9,237 nucleotides of DNA. It comes from DATNBT01 sp964579765. GTDB taxonomy: Bacteria; Acidobacteriota; Vicinamibacteria; Vicinamibacterales; CAVVIG01. Both the position numbers and the translations under genes were made by a program. Each line of letters begins with the position of its first letter. Position 1 is the stretch's first letter. This document shows, in pieces, positions 1-6,278 of this stretch. The stretch covers positions 1 through 9,237 of the forward strand of contig CAZOIK010000260.1 in the NCBI GenBank assembly GCA_964579765.1, read 5' to 3'. The notes beneath the pieces are model-generated. The model was given only the letters and a program-made list of their open reading frames with translations. It did not search any database and was not told where the DNA came from.

Positions 1-1
1 G

Positions 2-913
2 ATCACGGTCTACGGACAGAACGAAGTGGTCCGCGATCTGATCGACGCGCGCGTCGCGACGGGACGGCCGCTCTACTTCGAGGCGCGCGACGTCGCCGTG
101 GAGGCGCTCGAGTCGTCCGCGCCCGTCATCCGCTTTCGGCATCAGGACGCGCCGCACGAAATCCGCTGCGACGTCGTCGCCGGCTGCGACGGCTTCCACG
201 GCGTCTGCCGTCCGTCGATTCCCGCGCGCGCGCTCACGATCTACGAGCGCGGCTACCCGTTCGGCTGGCTCGGCATCCTCGCTGAAGCCGCGCCGTCGTC
301 CGACGAACTGGTCTACACGCATCACGATCGCGGCTTCGCGCTCTTCAGCATGCGATCGCCGAGCATCACGCGCCTCTATCTGCAGGTGCCGCCCGACGAG
401 CCGATCGAGCGCTGGCCCGACGAGGCGATCTGGGAGGAGATGCTCAGGCGCATGACGACGGCGGACGGCTGGAAGCCGAACGTCGGCCGGATCGTCCAGA
501 AGGGCGTGACGCCGATGCGGAGCTTCGTCGCCGAGCCGATGCGATACGGCCGCCTCTTCCTCGCCGGCGACGCGGCGCACATCGTCCCGCCGACGGGAGC
601 GAAAGGCCTGAACCTCGCCGCGTCGGACGTGCTCGTGCTCGCGCGGGCGCTGAAGGCGTTCTACGAGACAGGCAGCGAAGAGTGGCTGAATCGCTACTCC
701 GCGATCTGTCTGCGTCGCGTCTGGAAAGCGCAGCGGTTCTCGTGGTGGATGACGACGCTGCTGCACCGGCTGCCGGAAGAATCGCCGTTCGATCGCAGAC
801 GCCAGCTCGCGGACCTCGACTATCTCACGAGCTCGCGCGCGGCGATGACCAGCCTCGCGGAGCAGTACGTCGGGCTGCCGATGGAGGTGTCGTTCGAGTC
901 CGTCGGTTTCTGA
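2..913 (+). CDS. pobA: 4-hydroxybenzoate 3-monooxygenase, 5'-truncated by window edge
   Basis: FAD-dependent class A monooxygenase that converts 4-hydroxybenzoate, NADPH and O2 to protocatechuate, the entry step to ring cleavage; cytoplasmic. The frame is open from base 2 and ends at TGA 911-913, giving 303 residues. The family is about 390-395 long, so roughly the first 96 residues (the N-terminal GxGxxG FAD-binding part) lie outside the window. Visible: the DG motif (GCDG, residues 61-64 of this fragment) and the FAD ribityl motif GDAAHIVPPTGAKGLNLAAS (189-208). Using my memory of the Pseudomonas enzyme, a constant offset of 96 places every active-site residue: Tyr201, Ser212, Arg214, Tyr222, Pro293 and Tyr385 correspond to Y105, S116, R118, Y126, P197 and Y289. 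The enzyme therefore looks intact and specific for 4-hydroxybenzoate. The GTG at base 26 is internal and not the start. No convincing plus-strand terminator follows. Confidence 0.96.
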   Translation: MTVYGQNEVVRDLIDARVATGRPLYFEARDVAVEALESSAPVIRFRHQDAPHEIRCDVVAGCDGFHGVCRPSIPARALTIYERGYPFGWLGILAEAAPSSDELVYTHHDRGFALFSMRSPSITRLYLQVPPDEPIERWPDEAIWEEMLRRMTTADGWKPNVGRIVQKGVTPMRSFVAEPMRYGRLFLAGDAAHIVPPTGAKGLNLAASDVLVLARALKAFYETGSEEWLNRYSAICLRRVWKAQRFSWWMTTLLHRLPEESPFDRRRQLADLDYLTSSRAAMTSLAEQYVGLPMEVSFESVGF

Positions 914-980
914 CGCGCCGAGTGAAGGCGCACGCAACAGCGAGCAGCCGCCCGGCGCCACTTGCGTAAGCTCACTGTTT

Positions 981-1011
981 CAAAATAAAGCGCCGCTCGT
1001 TCGATCGGCGC
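981..1011 (-). terminator. Probable rho-independent terminator reading leftward
   Basis: On the minus strand a 6-bp perfect G/C stem (arms 1011-1006 and 995-990), one mismatch, then two or three more pairs and a small loop, is followed at once by TTTATTTTG (989-981). This is the shape of an intrinsic terminator. There is no T-run on the plus-strand side, so it would not stop pobA transcription. The only minus-strand genes that could use it end at 1946, so a transcript reaching it would cross the collagen-like gene in antisense. The same A/T-rich bases could instead belong to the promoter of that gene. Confidence 0.4.
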
Positions 1012-1080
1012 GTTAACCGCAGCAAACACGATGGCGTGACATTTGCCCCAAGCTCGGCCGTGGCAGACGGGAGATGTCCG

Positions 1081-1962
1081 ATGGATCTTCGAATGCGCGC
1101 GGCCGTCGCTCTGGTATTCGCTGTCCTCTTCTGTCGTGTCACGCCGGTGTTCGCGCAGACCACCACGATCTACGCGTGCGTGGGGTATCGCGGCGACGTG
1201 CGGCTCGTGTGGCAGTACGAACGCTGCCGGCCGAATGAGATTCGCACGTCGTGGAACGTCACCGGTCCTGCGGGGCCGACCGGCGCGACCGGACCGATGG
1301 GGCCCGCGGGCCCGCAGGGCGCGAAAGGCGACACCGGCGCGACCGGCGCGCAAGGGCCCGTCGGACCCGCGGGCGCGAACGGCGTGAGCGTGACGGTGGC
1401 GCCGGCGCCGCAGATCACGTGTCCCGGCGGCGGCGTCGCGATTACCGACGCGTCGCAGACGACGCAGTACGTGTGCGACGGCGCGCAGGGTGTTCAGGGG
1501 CCGCAAGGCGCGCAGGGCCCGCCGGGATCGACGATCGTCCTGGCGAAGACGTGGATCAGCACCACGACGTTCACCACGCCGAACGTCGGCTGTTGCAGCA
1601 CGAACTACGTGAACGCCGCGGCCGCGGTCGTGCCGAACAGCACGTATAGCGCCAACACCAACGGCGGACGCCTGCTGATTCAGGCGACGATTCCGTTCTC
1701 GAGCTCCGCGGGTCCGCACCTGTTCTGCCAGCCCGAGATCGACGGCGCGTGGGCGGGCGCGTCGATGGGCGCGGCGCTGTTCGACTATATCCACGAGCTC
1801 GTCAGCACGTCCGGGCTCGTGACCGTGTCGTTGTCGCGCGTCTATCCGGCGCCGGCGGCCGGCGCGCACACGTTCGCGCTTGCGTGCGGATCGAACGGCA
1901 CCAACGCGCATTCGCTCGTGATGGGCGGCGTCGTGTCCTTCACCGTCACCGAGATTCCGTAG
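1081..1962 (+). CDS. Secreted collagen-like (Gly-X-Y) repeat protein
   Basis: Protein of 293 residues, probably extracellular or on the cell surface; function unknown. ATG 1081 is chosen because it begins a clean signal peptide (residues 1-25, cleavage after VFA) and has GGGAG at 1069-1073, 7 nt upstream. A GTG at 1036 would only bury the signal. Order: a two-Cys head (residues 30-60, YACVGY...C...SWN), a pattern I recall preceding bacterial collagen blocks; 14 Gly-X-Y triplets (62-103); a CPGGG...YVCDG cysteine module (114-134); 6 more triplets (134-151); and a C-terminal ~140-residue beta-rich domain, possibly a jelly-roll trimerisation head as in C1q/TNF-like proteins (inferred from pattern only). 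Bacterial Gly-X-Y proteins usually form triple helices. The last 17 bp overlap the converging membrane-protein gene. Few triplets are charged (GAK, GDT), so the helix would be short. Confidence 0.85.
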   Translation: MDLRMRAAVALVFAVLFCRVTPVFAQTTTIYACVGYRGDVRLVWQYERCRPNEIRTSWNVTGPAGPTGATGPMGPAGPQGAKGDTGATGAQGPVGPAGANGVSVTVAPAPQITCPGGGVAITDASQTTQYVCDGAQGVQGPQGAQGPPGSTIVLAKTWISTTTFTTPNVGCCSTNYVNAAAAVVPNSTYSANTNGGRLLIQATIPFSSSAGPHLFCQPEIDGAWAGASMGAALFDYIHELVSTSGLVTVSLSRVYPAPAAGAHTFALACGSNGTNAHSLVMGGVVSFTVTEIP

Positions 1963-3256
1963 CGCGGCAGGCGTCGGGCCACTGCCGCGCGCACGCCCGC
2001 GCATACAGCGCCGACGCGGAGACGTCCGCGATCGGCGCCTTGCTGCCGCGCAGCAGCACGGGGTAATCGACGAGCGTCGGCGCGGCCGTCCGCGCCGCGC
2101 CGTCGGCCGCGTTCGCGCACGCCGGATCGAATCCGATTTCGCAGCCGCGCTGCCACGACGCCAGCGCGGCGATGCCGTCGCCGTCGCGCGACGCCCTGAA
2201 GTTGCCCAGCTCGTTGCACGCCCACCCGGATCCCGCGCGGCACAACGTCGTCTCGAGCTGCGCGACATACGAGCACGCGCGCGCCCGTCCGTCGCGGCAC
2301 GCCTGCTGCCAGAACGGCAGCCACTGCCCCGGATGCGAATCGCCGAGCCCGCCCGCGGCGCTGATCGCCGCGAACGCGATGGCCCACACCGCGACATACG
2401 CAAGGTTGCGTTTGAAATTCGGCCCGGCGGAGTGCACGAGCCGATCAATCGCGCGGACCGACAGGTTCATGAGCGGCACCTGCAGCAGCTTGTCGTAGAA
2501 CGTCGGCAGCCCGGCCGCGCTCAAGAGCGCGTAGAGCGCGACGACGCTGAGTCCGTACATCGCGCCGAAAATCAGCCGGCCGACCTCGCTCCGCGGCGAC
2601 GTGGATGGATCCGTGAACAGCAGGTGCATGCCGAGGAACACGGCAATCGGCACGTACGAGTCGAAGAAGAAGTACGTGCCCGTCAAATGGAAGTACGCGA
2701 GGCCGGCGAGATACGTCGTCGTCACCGCCGCGAGCGTCATCGACGCGACGCCGAACAGGATCTGCCCGGGCAGGCTGACGGCGAACAGGAACAGATACAT
2801 CTGCGGCGGGTAGAACTGCGTGACCGCGATCTCGCGTCCCCACGTCACGTCGCTCGTCCCGGTCGCGAGCAGGCCGATCGAGATCACCGCCAGCGCGAAC
2901 GCCGACGGGTTGAAGACGTGGACGCGCCGGCCGTCACGCTCCCAGCGGAGCAACGCCTTCGCCGTGAACGCGATCGCGATCATGACGAACTGCCAGGCGA
3001 ACCATCCCGGCTTGAACCAGAGGAACAGGTTCATGCTGAGGACGATGGGGAACGGGCCGAAGCCGAGCGTGTAGGATTCTTCGCCGCGCAGCCACGTCAG
3101 CAGGATGTCGCAGACGTACGCGAAGAGCAGCTGCGCGACGATGAGCGGCGCGGCGTGGTAGACGGGCCGCCAGTACCAGCCCCAGTACAGAAGGATCGAC
3201 GTGTGCGCGCAGGCCTGGACGTAGTGTTGCGGTCGCAGGCTGACGCGCAGCGTCAC
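1946..3256 (-). CDS. RnfD/NqrB-like membrane protein fused to a cysteine-paired Sel1-like tail
   Basis: Protein of 436 residues in two parts. Residues 1-300 are polytopic membrane sequence with hallmarks of the NqrB/RnfD family: HVFNPSAFALAV (113-124) and FTDPSTSP followed by GRLIFGAMYG (214-235), matching the family's 'FNPA' and 'TDPxTSP...GxxxFG' segments. RnfD and NqrB are integral subunits of ion-pumping electron-transport complexes. I do not find the SGAT-type motif that carries covalent FMN, so it may be a non-flavinylated relative, such as the UnbU-like proteins seen beside ASPIC/UnbV proteins. Residues 310-436 form a soluble tail with four CX7C pairs (C320/328, C339/347, C372/380, C422/430), the cysteine spacing of Hcp-type Sel1-like repeats. 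The start is GTG 3256-3254, sharing GTGA with the upstream stop, which implies translational coupling. The stop (TGA 1948-1946) lies inside the 3' end of the collagen-like gene. It is the last gene of the minus-strand unit. Family assignment is confident; biochemical role is not. Confidence 0.82.
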   Translation of the reverse strand: MTLRVSLRPQHYVQACAHTSILLYWGWYWRPVYHAAPLIVAQLLFAYVCDILLTWLRGEESYTLGFGPFPIVLSMNLFLWFKPGWFAWQFVMIAIAFTAKALLRWERDGRRVHVFNPSAFALAVISIGLLATGTSDVTWGREIAVTQFYPPQMYLFLFAVSLPGQILFGVASMTLAAVTTTYLAGLAYFHLTGTYFFFDSYVPIAVFLGMHLLFTDPSTSPRSEVGRLIFGAMYGLSVVALYALLSAAGLPTFYDKLLQVPLMNLSVRAIDRLVHSAGPNFKRNLAYVAVWAIAFAAISAAGGLGDSHPGQWLPFWQQACRDGRARACSYVAQLETTLCRAGSGWACNELGNFRASRDGDGIAALASWQRGCEIGFDPACANAADGAARTAAPTLVDYPVLLRGSKAPIADVSASALYARACARQWPDACRATESR

Positions 3257-3660
3257 TTGATCTCGTACGGCGCGCCGGTGCCCGATCCGCCGAGGAACAG
3301 CTTGCTGCCGTCGGCCAGGCGCACTTCGCGGCCGTTCGCGCGGTGGCTCCCGTCCTTCGCCTGGTAGCCGTCGATGACGACTTCCGTGCCGGCCTTCAGC
3401 GACTGCTTCGTCACGCCGCGCCGGAAGAGCACGTTCGGCGTGCCCGCTTCAATCGCCCACGCCTCCACCTTGCCGTCCGGCTTCTTCACGTCGATGTGGA
3501 TCCACACGTGCGGATTCACCCACTCGACCTTCGTCACCGCGCCTTTCAGCGTGACTTCCTTCTTCGCGTCGAACTCCGCCGCGAACGCATGATGCGCCTC
3601 GACCGGCACCGCAACCGCCGCGGCGGCCGCAAACATGAGCATGGCCACGATCTTCTTCAT
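3253..3660 (-). CDS. DUF6152 family exported protein
   Basis: Small protein of 135 residues with a signal peptide (MKKIVAMLMF..., predicted cleavage after VEA, residue 22, leaving HHAFAAEF). The mature part matches the DUF6152 pattern as I know it: HHxFAAEFD (23-31), VTLKGAVTKVEWVNPHVWIH (36-55), WAIEAGTP (68-75), LKAGTEVVIDGY (88-99), AKDGSHRANGREVRLADG (101-118). The predicted fold is a small beta-barrel (OB-like). No enzymatic residues are known and the function is uncharacterised. The open frame runs a further 200 codons upstream, but ATG 3660 is preferred: it starts the signal peptide and has a purine-rich GGAGAGGA sequence just upstream, whereas the extension lies antiparallel-frame over the previous gene's coding sequence. 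It is downstream of two exported paralogues and overlaps the membrane-protein start by 4 bp, so it probably serves the same envelope function. Confidence 0.92.
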   Translation of the reverse strand: MKKIVAMLMFAAAAAVAVPVEAHHAFAAEFDAKKEVTLKGAVTKVEWVNPHVWIHIDVKKPDGKVEAWAIEAGTPNVLFRRGVTKQSLKAGTEVVIDGYQAKDGSHRANGREVRLADGSKLFLGGSGTGAPYEIK

Positions 3661-3681
3661 TGACCTGTCCTCTCCTACCTT

Positions 3682-3701
3682 GGCGGCCCTGAAAGGCCGC
3701 C
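3682..3701. repeat. Perfect GC hairpin in the intergenic gap (REP-like palindrome)
   Basis: GGCGGCC (3682-3688), a six-base loop CTGAAA, and GGCCGCC (3695-3701) form an exact 7-bp stem. It begins right next to the stop codon of the upstream gene (TAG, 3704-3702 on the minus strand) and sits 21 bp before the DUF6152 start. No T-run follows on either strand, so it is not a standard terminator. It could be a dispersed palindromic element or an mRNA-stability hairpin that sets different levels of the flanking genes. No second copy is present in this window. Confidence 0.6.
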
Positions 3702-4688
3702 CTACTTCCGAAACCACGCGTAGAACGCGTCGCCCTGCGGGACTTTCCGCGTGACGTCGATCGACATCGTCTCGCCTTCCCAGTGCGTGACGAGCGGCGT
3801 CTTGCGCAGGTTGCCGTACAGGAACTCGTCCACGAACGGGATGCACTGATACTCGAGCAGCTGGATGTTCGGCTCCATGCGGCGATAGAGCGGCATCGCA
3901 ATCCGCCACGGCCGCGTGAACGTGTTCGGATCCGTGATCGTCGCCTCGTACCAGATGACGTCCGGCGTCATCAGCGACATCCGCTCGGTCACCGTCAGCG
4001 CGTCGCTGTGGAAGTCGCCCGCGCGCGAGAGCCACGTCTTGTCGTTGAACGAATTGACGGTGGTCACGAGGGTGTCGCCGTCCCAGTGGCCCGACGACTG
4101 CCCCATCCACGTGTCGGCCGGCGGATCCTCGACCGTGTCGAGGTGAATCGTGCGCGCCGCGTTCGTGAACGCGAACGACATCTCCACCTTGTTCGTGCTC
4201 TGCGTGATCTCGAACGGATACGGCAGGTACATCGCCCGCGGGATGCCCGGCAGATAGCACTTGAGCTCGGGATCGCGATCGATCCAGTGCTCGATGTTCT
4301 CTTTCTTCATCGCCAGCGCGTCAGGTTTGTACGGAATCGCCCCGTCGTCCTGCACGACGCCGAGCGACGCGGGGACGCCGCCCGCCGCGCCGAGCGCGAC
4401 GACGGGCGCGGCCGGGACGCGGGCATAGTCGAACGGGTAGACGCCCGGCTGCGTGATCATCCCGGCGCGCGCGGCGTGCGCTTCGAGGTCGAAGTTGGCT
4501 TCGTTGATCGCCTGCCACACGCCGCTCAGGTTGGGTTTGCCGTCCACGCGCGGATGCGGCGCGGGCGTGGGCGCGGCGGCCGCCGCCTGCTGACCCGACG
4601 CGCCGGTCATCGACAGCGTGACGACCGCGGTGACGATGGACGCGGCCGCGGCCACCGTCGCCATCGTGCTGATCTGTCGCAAAGTCAT
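3702..4688 (-). CDS. Exported protein of unknown function, paralogue of the upstream lipoprotein
   Basis: Protein of 328 residues; I recognise the family but know of no function. An N-terminal hydrophobic stretch (residues 9-30, ending TGASG-QQ) acts as signal peptide or anchor, followed by an Ala/Pro-rich linker (34-46). Family marks in order: GKPNLSGVW (50-58), ELKCYLPGIPRAMYLPYPFE (141-160), GHWDGDTLV (200-208), SFNDKTWL (213-220), FHSDALTVTER (226-236), TDPNTFTRPW (252-261), YQCIPFVDEF (280-289). The same 'W-DG-TLV', 'ER' and 'DP--FTRPW' signposts recur in the neighbour upstream, so the two are tandem relatives. ATG 4688 is chosen because the signal peptide begins there, 10 bp after the previous stop; the ribosome-binding site is weak (GAG about 12 nt upstream), suggesting reinitiation or coupling. 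A frame extension to 4799 is only shadow over the previous gene. Two Cys residues (144 and 281) could form a disulfide after export. It could be a scaffold or binding protein. Confidence 0.85.
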   Translation of the reverse strand: MTLRQISTMATVAAAASIVTAVVTLSMTGASGQQAAAAAPTPAPHPRVDGKPNLSGVWQAINEANFDLEAHAARAGMITQPGVYPFDYARVPAAPVVALGAAGGVPASLGVVQDDGAIPYKPDALAMKKENIEHWIDRDPELKCYLPGIPRAMYLPYPFEITQSTNKVEMSFAFTNAARTIHLDTVEDPPADTWMGQSSGHWDGDTLVTTVNSFNDKTWLSRAGDFHSDALTVTERMSLMTPDVIWYEATITDPNTFTRPWRIAMPLYRRMEPNIQLLEYQCIPFVDEFLYGNLRKTPLVTHWEGETMSIDVTRKVPQGDAFYAWFRK

Positions 4689-4698
4689 GGATGCGTTC

Positions 4699-5892
4699 TC
4701 AGTTGTTGAACGGGTTGTCTTCGGTGCCGACGAAGTCGGTCGCGTTGTCCCGCGTGTCGGGACGCGGCCCCTTGCCGGCCGCGTAGTCGCGATCCGCAAT
4801 CCGCGCGGCGAGCATCAGCGCCGGGAACGCGTAGTTCCCCTCGTGGCAGCGCGGCTCGTAGTAGATGCGGTTCTTCTCGTCGCTCTGCTTCGTGAAGTCG
4901 AGCTGAATCGTCCACGGCCGCGTGAACACGGTCGGATCCTCGACGGTCACCTTGTATTCCATCGTCGTCGGCCCGGTGCGCGTGAAGCGCTCGACGAGGT
5001 GTTTGTGTTCGCGCGAGCCGAACGAGTCGAGCATCGGCGTGAAGTTCGTGACGTCCACGACCAGCGTGGTGCCGTCCCAGCGGCCGCGCGAGTCGCCCGA
5101 GAACTGGCGAATCGACGCCGGCAGGTGCGGCGTGCCGTTCATCACGATGTTGCGGCGGAAGCCCTGGCCCTGACCCGTGTCGTAGTAGATGGCCATCCCG
5201 CCGGGCGCCGGCGTCTGGACGATGCGCCAGAAGTTGCCGCCGAAAGGCGTCGGCATGTCAGGCAGCGCGCCCACCATGCAGCGGTCGCCGAGGCTGCCGT
5301 CCTCAGGCCGGTCGTGGCGGTTCATGCGGCCCGTGTTGTAGCGATCGGGAATCTCGTTCAGCCGCGGCGACGGCGACGGATCGTACTTGCCGCCGCGGCA
5401 TCCGGCCATCTGGTCTTTGCACGTCTGCGTGGACTGCAGCAGCGACAGCCGGAACGCGCGATCGGCCGCCGCGCGCGCCTTCGCTTCGTCGGTGAGCGGC
5501 GGCATGCGGCCGTCCGGCGGGTCGATGATCAACGACGTGCGCGGCCCGGTGTGCTTGTTGGTGTTGAACACCTGGCTGTACGCGCCCGCGACGTCGAGCT
5601 CCGTGCCGCGCTCGACGCGCTTGTCGCGCCCAAGCAGCGCCGCGCGTTCTTTGTCCAGTTCCGCGCGCTCTTCCGGCGTGAACGTCGCCTTGTCTTTGAA
5701 CTTCGACGGCCGCTGCAGCGGCGTGTCGGTTTCGATCGTCCAGATGCCCTGCAGGTCGGGATCGCCCCACGCCGTCTTGAGGGCTGCCGTCGTCCCCGCC
5801 TGTGACGATGCGTTGCGCGCGCCGCAGGCCGCCAGCAACGCGCCGCCTGCGACCGCGGCGAGCGCCGCCGCCGTCCACTTGAAGCCGTGCAT
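4699..5892 (-). CDS. Putative lipoprotein, conserved family of unknown function
   Basis: Protein of 397 residues with a lipoprotein signal: charged start, hydrophobic core, lipobox LAAC with Cys23. It is therefore probably tethered to a periplasm-facing membrane surface. The mature part carries DPDLQGIW (44-51), RGRWDGTTLVVDVTNF (269-284), EHKHLVERF (295-303), VEDPTVFTRPW (317-327) and a YEPRCHEGNY segment (345-354). These marks recur in a large family I associate with Acidobacteriota and for which no function is established. The middle holds additional Cys residues (158, 165, 205) plus 349. Start ATG 5892 is well supported: a GGAGGA Shine-Dalgarno sequence sits 8 nt upstream, inside the palindrome CCTCCGGAGG (5902-5911). 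It is the first gene of the four-gene minus-strand unit, and I see no convincing -35/-10 in front of it. The C-terminal stretch after residue 375 is polar and may be disordered. Confidence 0.87.
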   Translation of the reverse strand: MHGFKWTAAALAAVAGGALLAACGARNASSQAGTTAALKTAWGDPDLQGIWTIETDTPLQRPSKFKDKATFTPEERAELDKERAALLGRDKRVERGTELDVAGAYSQVFNTNKHTGPRTSLIIDPPDGRMPPLTDEAKARAAADRAFRLSLLQSTQTCKDQMAGCRGGKYDPSPSPRLNEIPDRYNTGRMNRHDRPEDGSLGDRCMVGALPDMPTPFGGNFWRIVQTPAPGGMAIYYDTGQGQGFRRNIVMNGTPHLPASIRQFSGDSRGRWDGTTLVVDVTNFTPMLDSFGSREHKHLVERFTRTGPTTMEYKVTVEDPTVFTRPWTIQLDFTKQSDEKNRIYYEPRCHEGNYAFPALMLAARIADRDYAAGKGPRPDTRDNATDFVGTEDNPFNN

Positions 5893-6051
5893 ACCGTGTG
5901 TCCTCCGGAGGCATAACGATACCGCATGTAAGCACGCTGCGCGCGGCGTGTACTCGTCTGCGTCATGCCGGAAAACCGGCGGGGACGCCTGTCAGTTGCC
6001 CGCGCGCGACTGTCAGCTTGTTTGCGCGGACAACGCTTTGGATCGCCGGAC

Positions 6052-6219
6052 CAGCAGATGCGCGTGTACCGACGGTAGATCGACGCGCGCCGCCGGCAGG
6101 ACGATGTGCGGAGGCGGCAGCGTGACGTGCGCACGCGGCAGAGCCGCCGTGCAGGCCGACAGCGCCGTGCGCGACGTGTGCAGGGCCCGCTGCGCGGACG
6201 GCAGGCCACGTTGATATCA
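6052..6219. repeat. Degenerate 21-bp periodic array, eight units, upstream of the hydrolase gene
   Basis: Eight consecutive 21-bp units begin at 6052, 6073, 6094, 6115, 6136, 6157, 6178 and 6199 with CAGCAG, CGGTAG, CGGCAG, CGGCAG, CGGCAG, CGACAG, GTGCAG and CGGCAG. The rest of each unit is looser but often contains a CGTGCG-like core. The exact phase over eight units is unlikely by chance in this base composition. Twenty-one base pairs is two helical turns, so the hexamers would face the same side of the helix. The last unit runs into the candidate -10 element. The array fills most of the 386-bp divergent gap (5893-6278). Alternative: on the minus strand the period is seven codons, each starting with Leu and often Leu-Pro, in a start-less open frame 6216-6013, so it could be a relic of coding sequence. 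Confidence 0.5.
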
Positions 6220-6220
6220 T
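6212..6220 (+). promoter_or_regulatory. Candidate extended -10 promoter of the hydrolase/protease pair
   Basis: TGATATCAT fits an extended -10 (TGn followed by TATCAT, five of six to TATAAT) and is the only A/T-rich block in the region before the gene. Transcription would start near 6227, leaving a leader of about 50 nt before ATG 6279. No good -35 is visible 17 bp upstream, as expected for extended -10 promoters that lean on an activator. The 21-bp array ends on this element. Confidence 0.4.
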
Positions 6221-6278
6221 CACCGACCGTGCGGGGTGGCTAGGTCTGACGCTGGCCACGCGTAATGTCGAGGCAGCG

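Noticed and set aside
915..931. Hairpin GCGCC/GGCGC just after pobA as its terminator
   Set aside because: Only five pairs and no T-run on the plus strand.
962..989. TTGCGT ... AATAAA as a promoter for the collagen-like gene
   Set aside because: Spacing of 16 bp is acceptable but both boxes are weak, and the A-rich bases are explained equally well by the T-run of the leftward terminator.
820..2448. Long minus-strand open frame (542 codons) across the collagen-like gene
   Set aside because: Arg/Ala-rich translation with no motif. It overlaps well-supported genes on both strands and is an expected shadow in GC-rich coding DNA.
2333..3367. Plus-strand open frame (344 codons) opposite the RnfD-like gene
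   Set aside because: Arg/Glu/His-rich low-complexity product antiparallel to a gene with clear family motifs.
3661..4260. 200-codon N-terminal extension of the DUF6152 gene
   Set aside because: The internal ATG at 3660 starts a textbook signal peptide with a ribosome-binding site; the extension is frame-shadow over the preceding gene.
3783..5805. Plus-strand open frames of 308 and 395 codons opposite the two paralogous exported proteins
   Set aside because: Arg-rich translations typical of the antisense of Ala/Asp/Val-rich genes; no signal peptide or motif; the opposite strand is conserved family sequence with ribosome-binding sites.
5967..5980. Hairpin GCCGG-AAAA-CCGGC in the divergent gap
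   Set aside because: Perfect but only five pairs, with no T-run; common by chance at this GC content.
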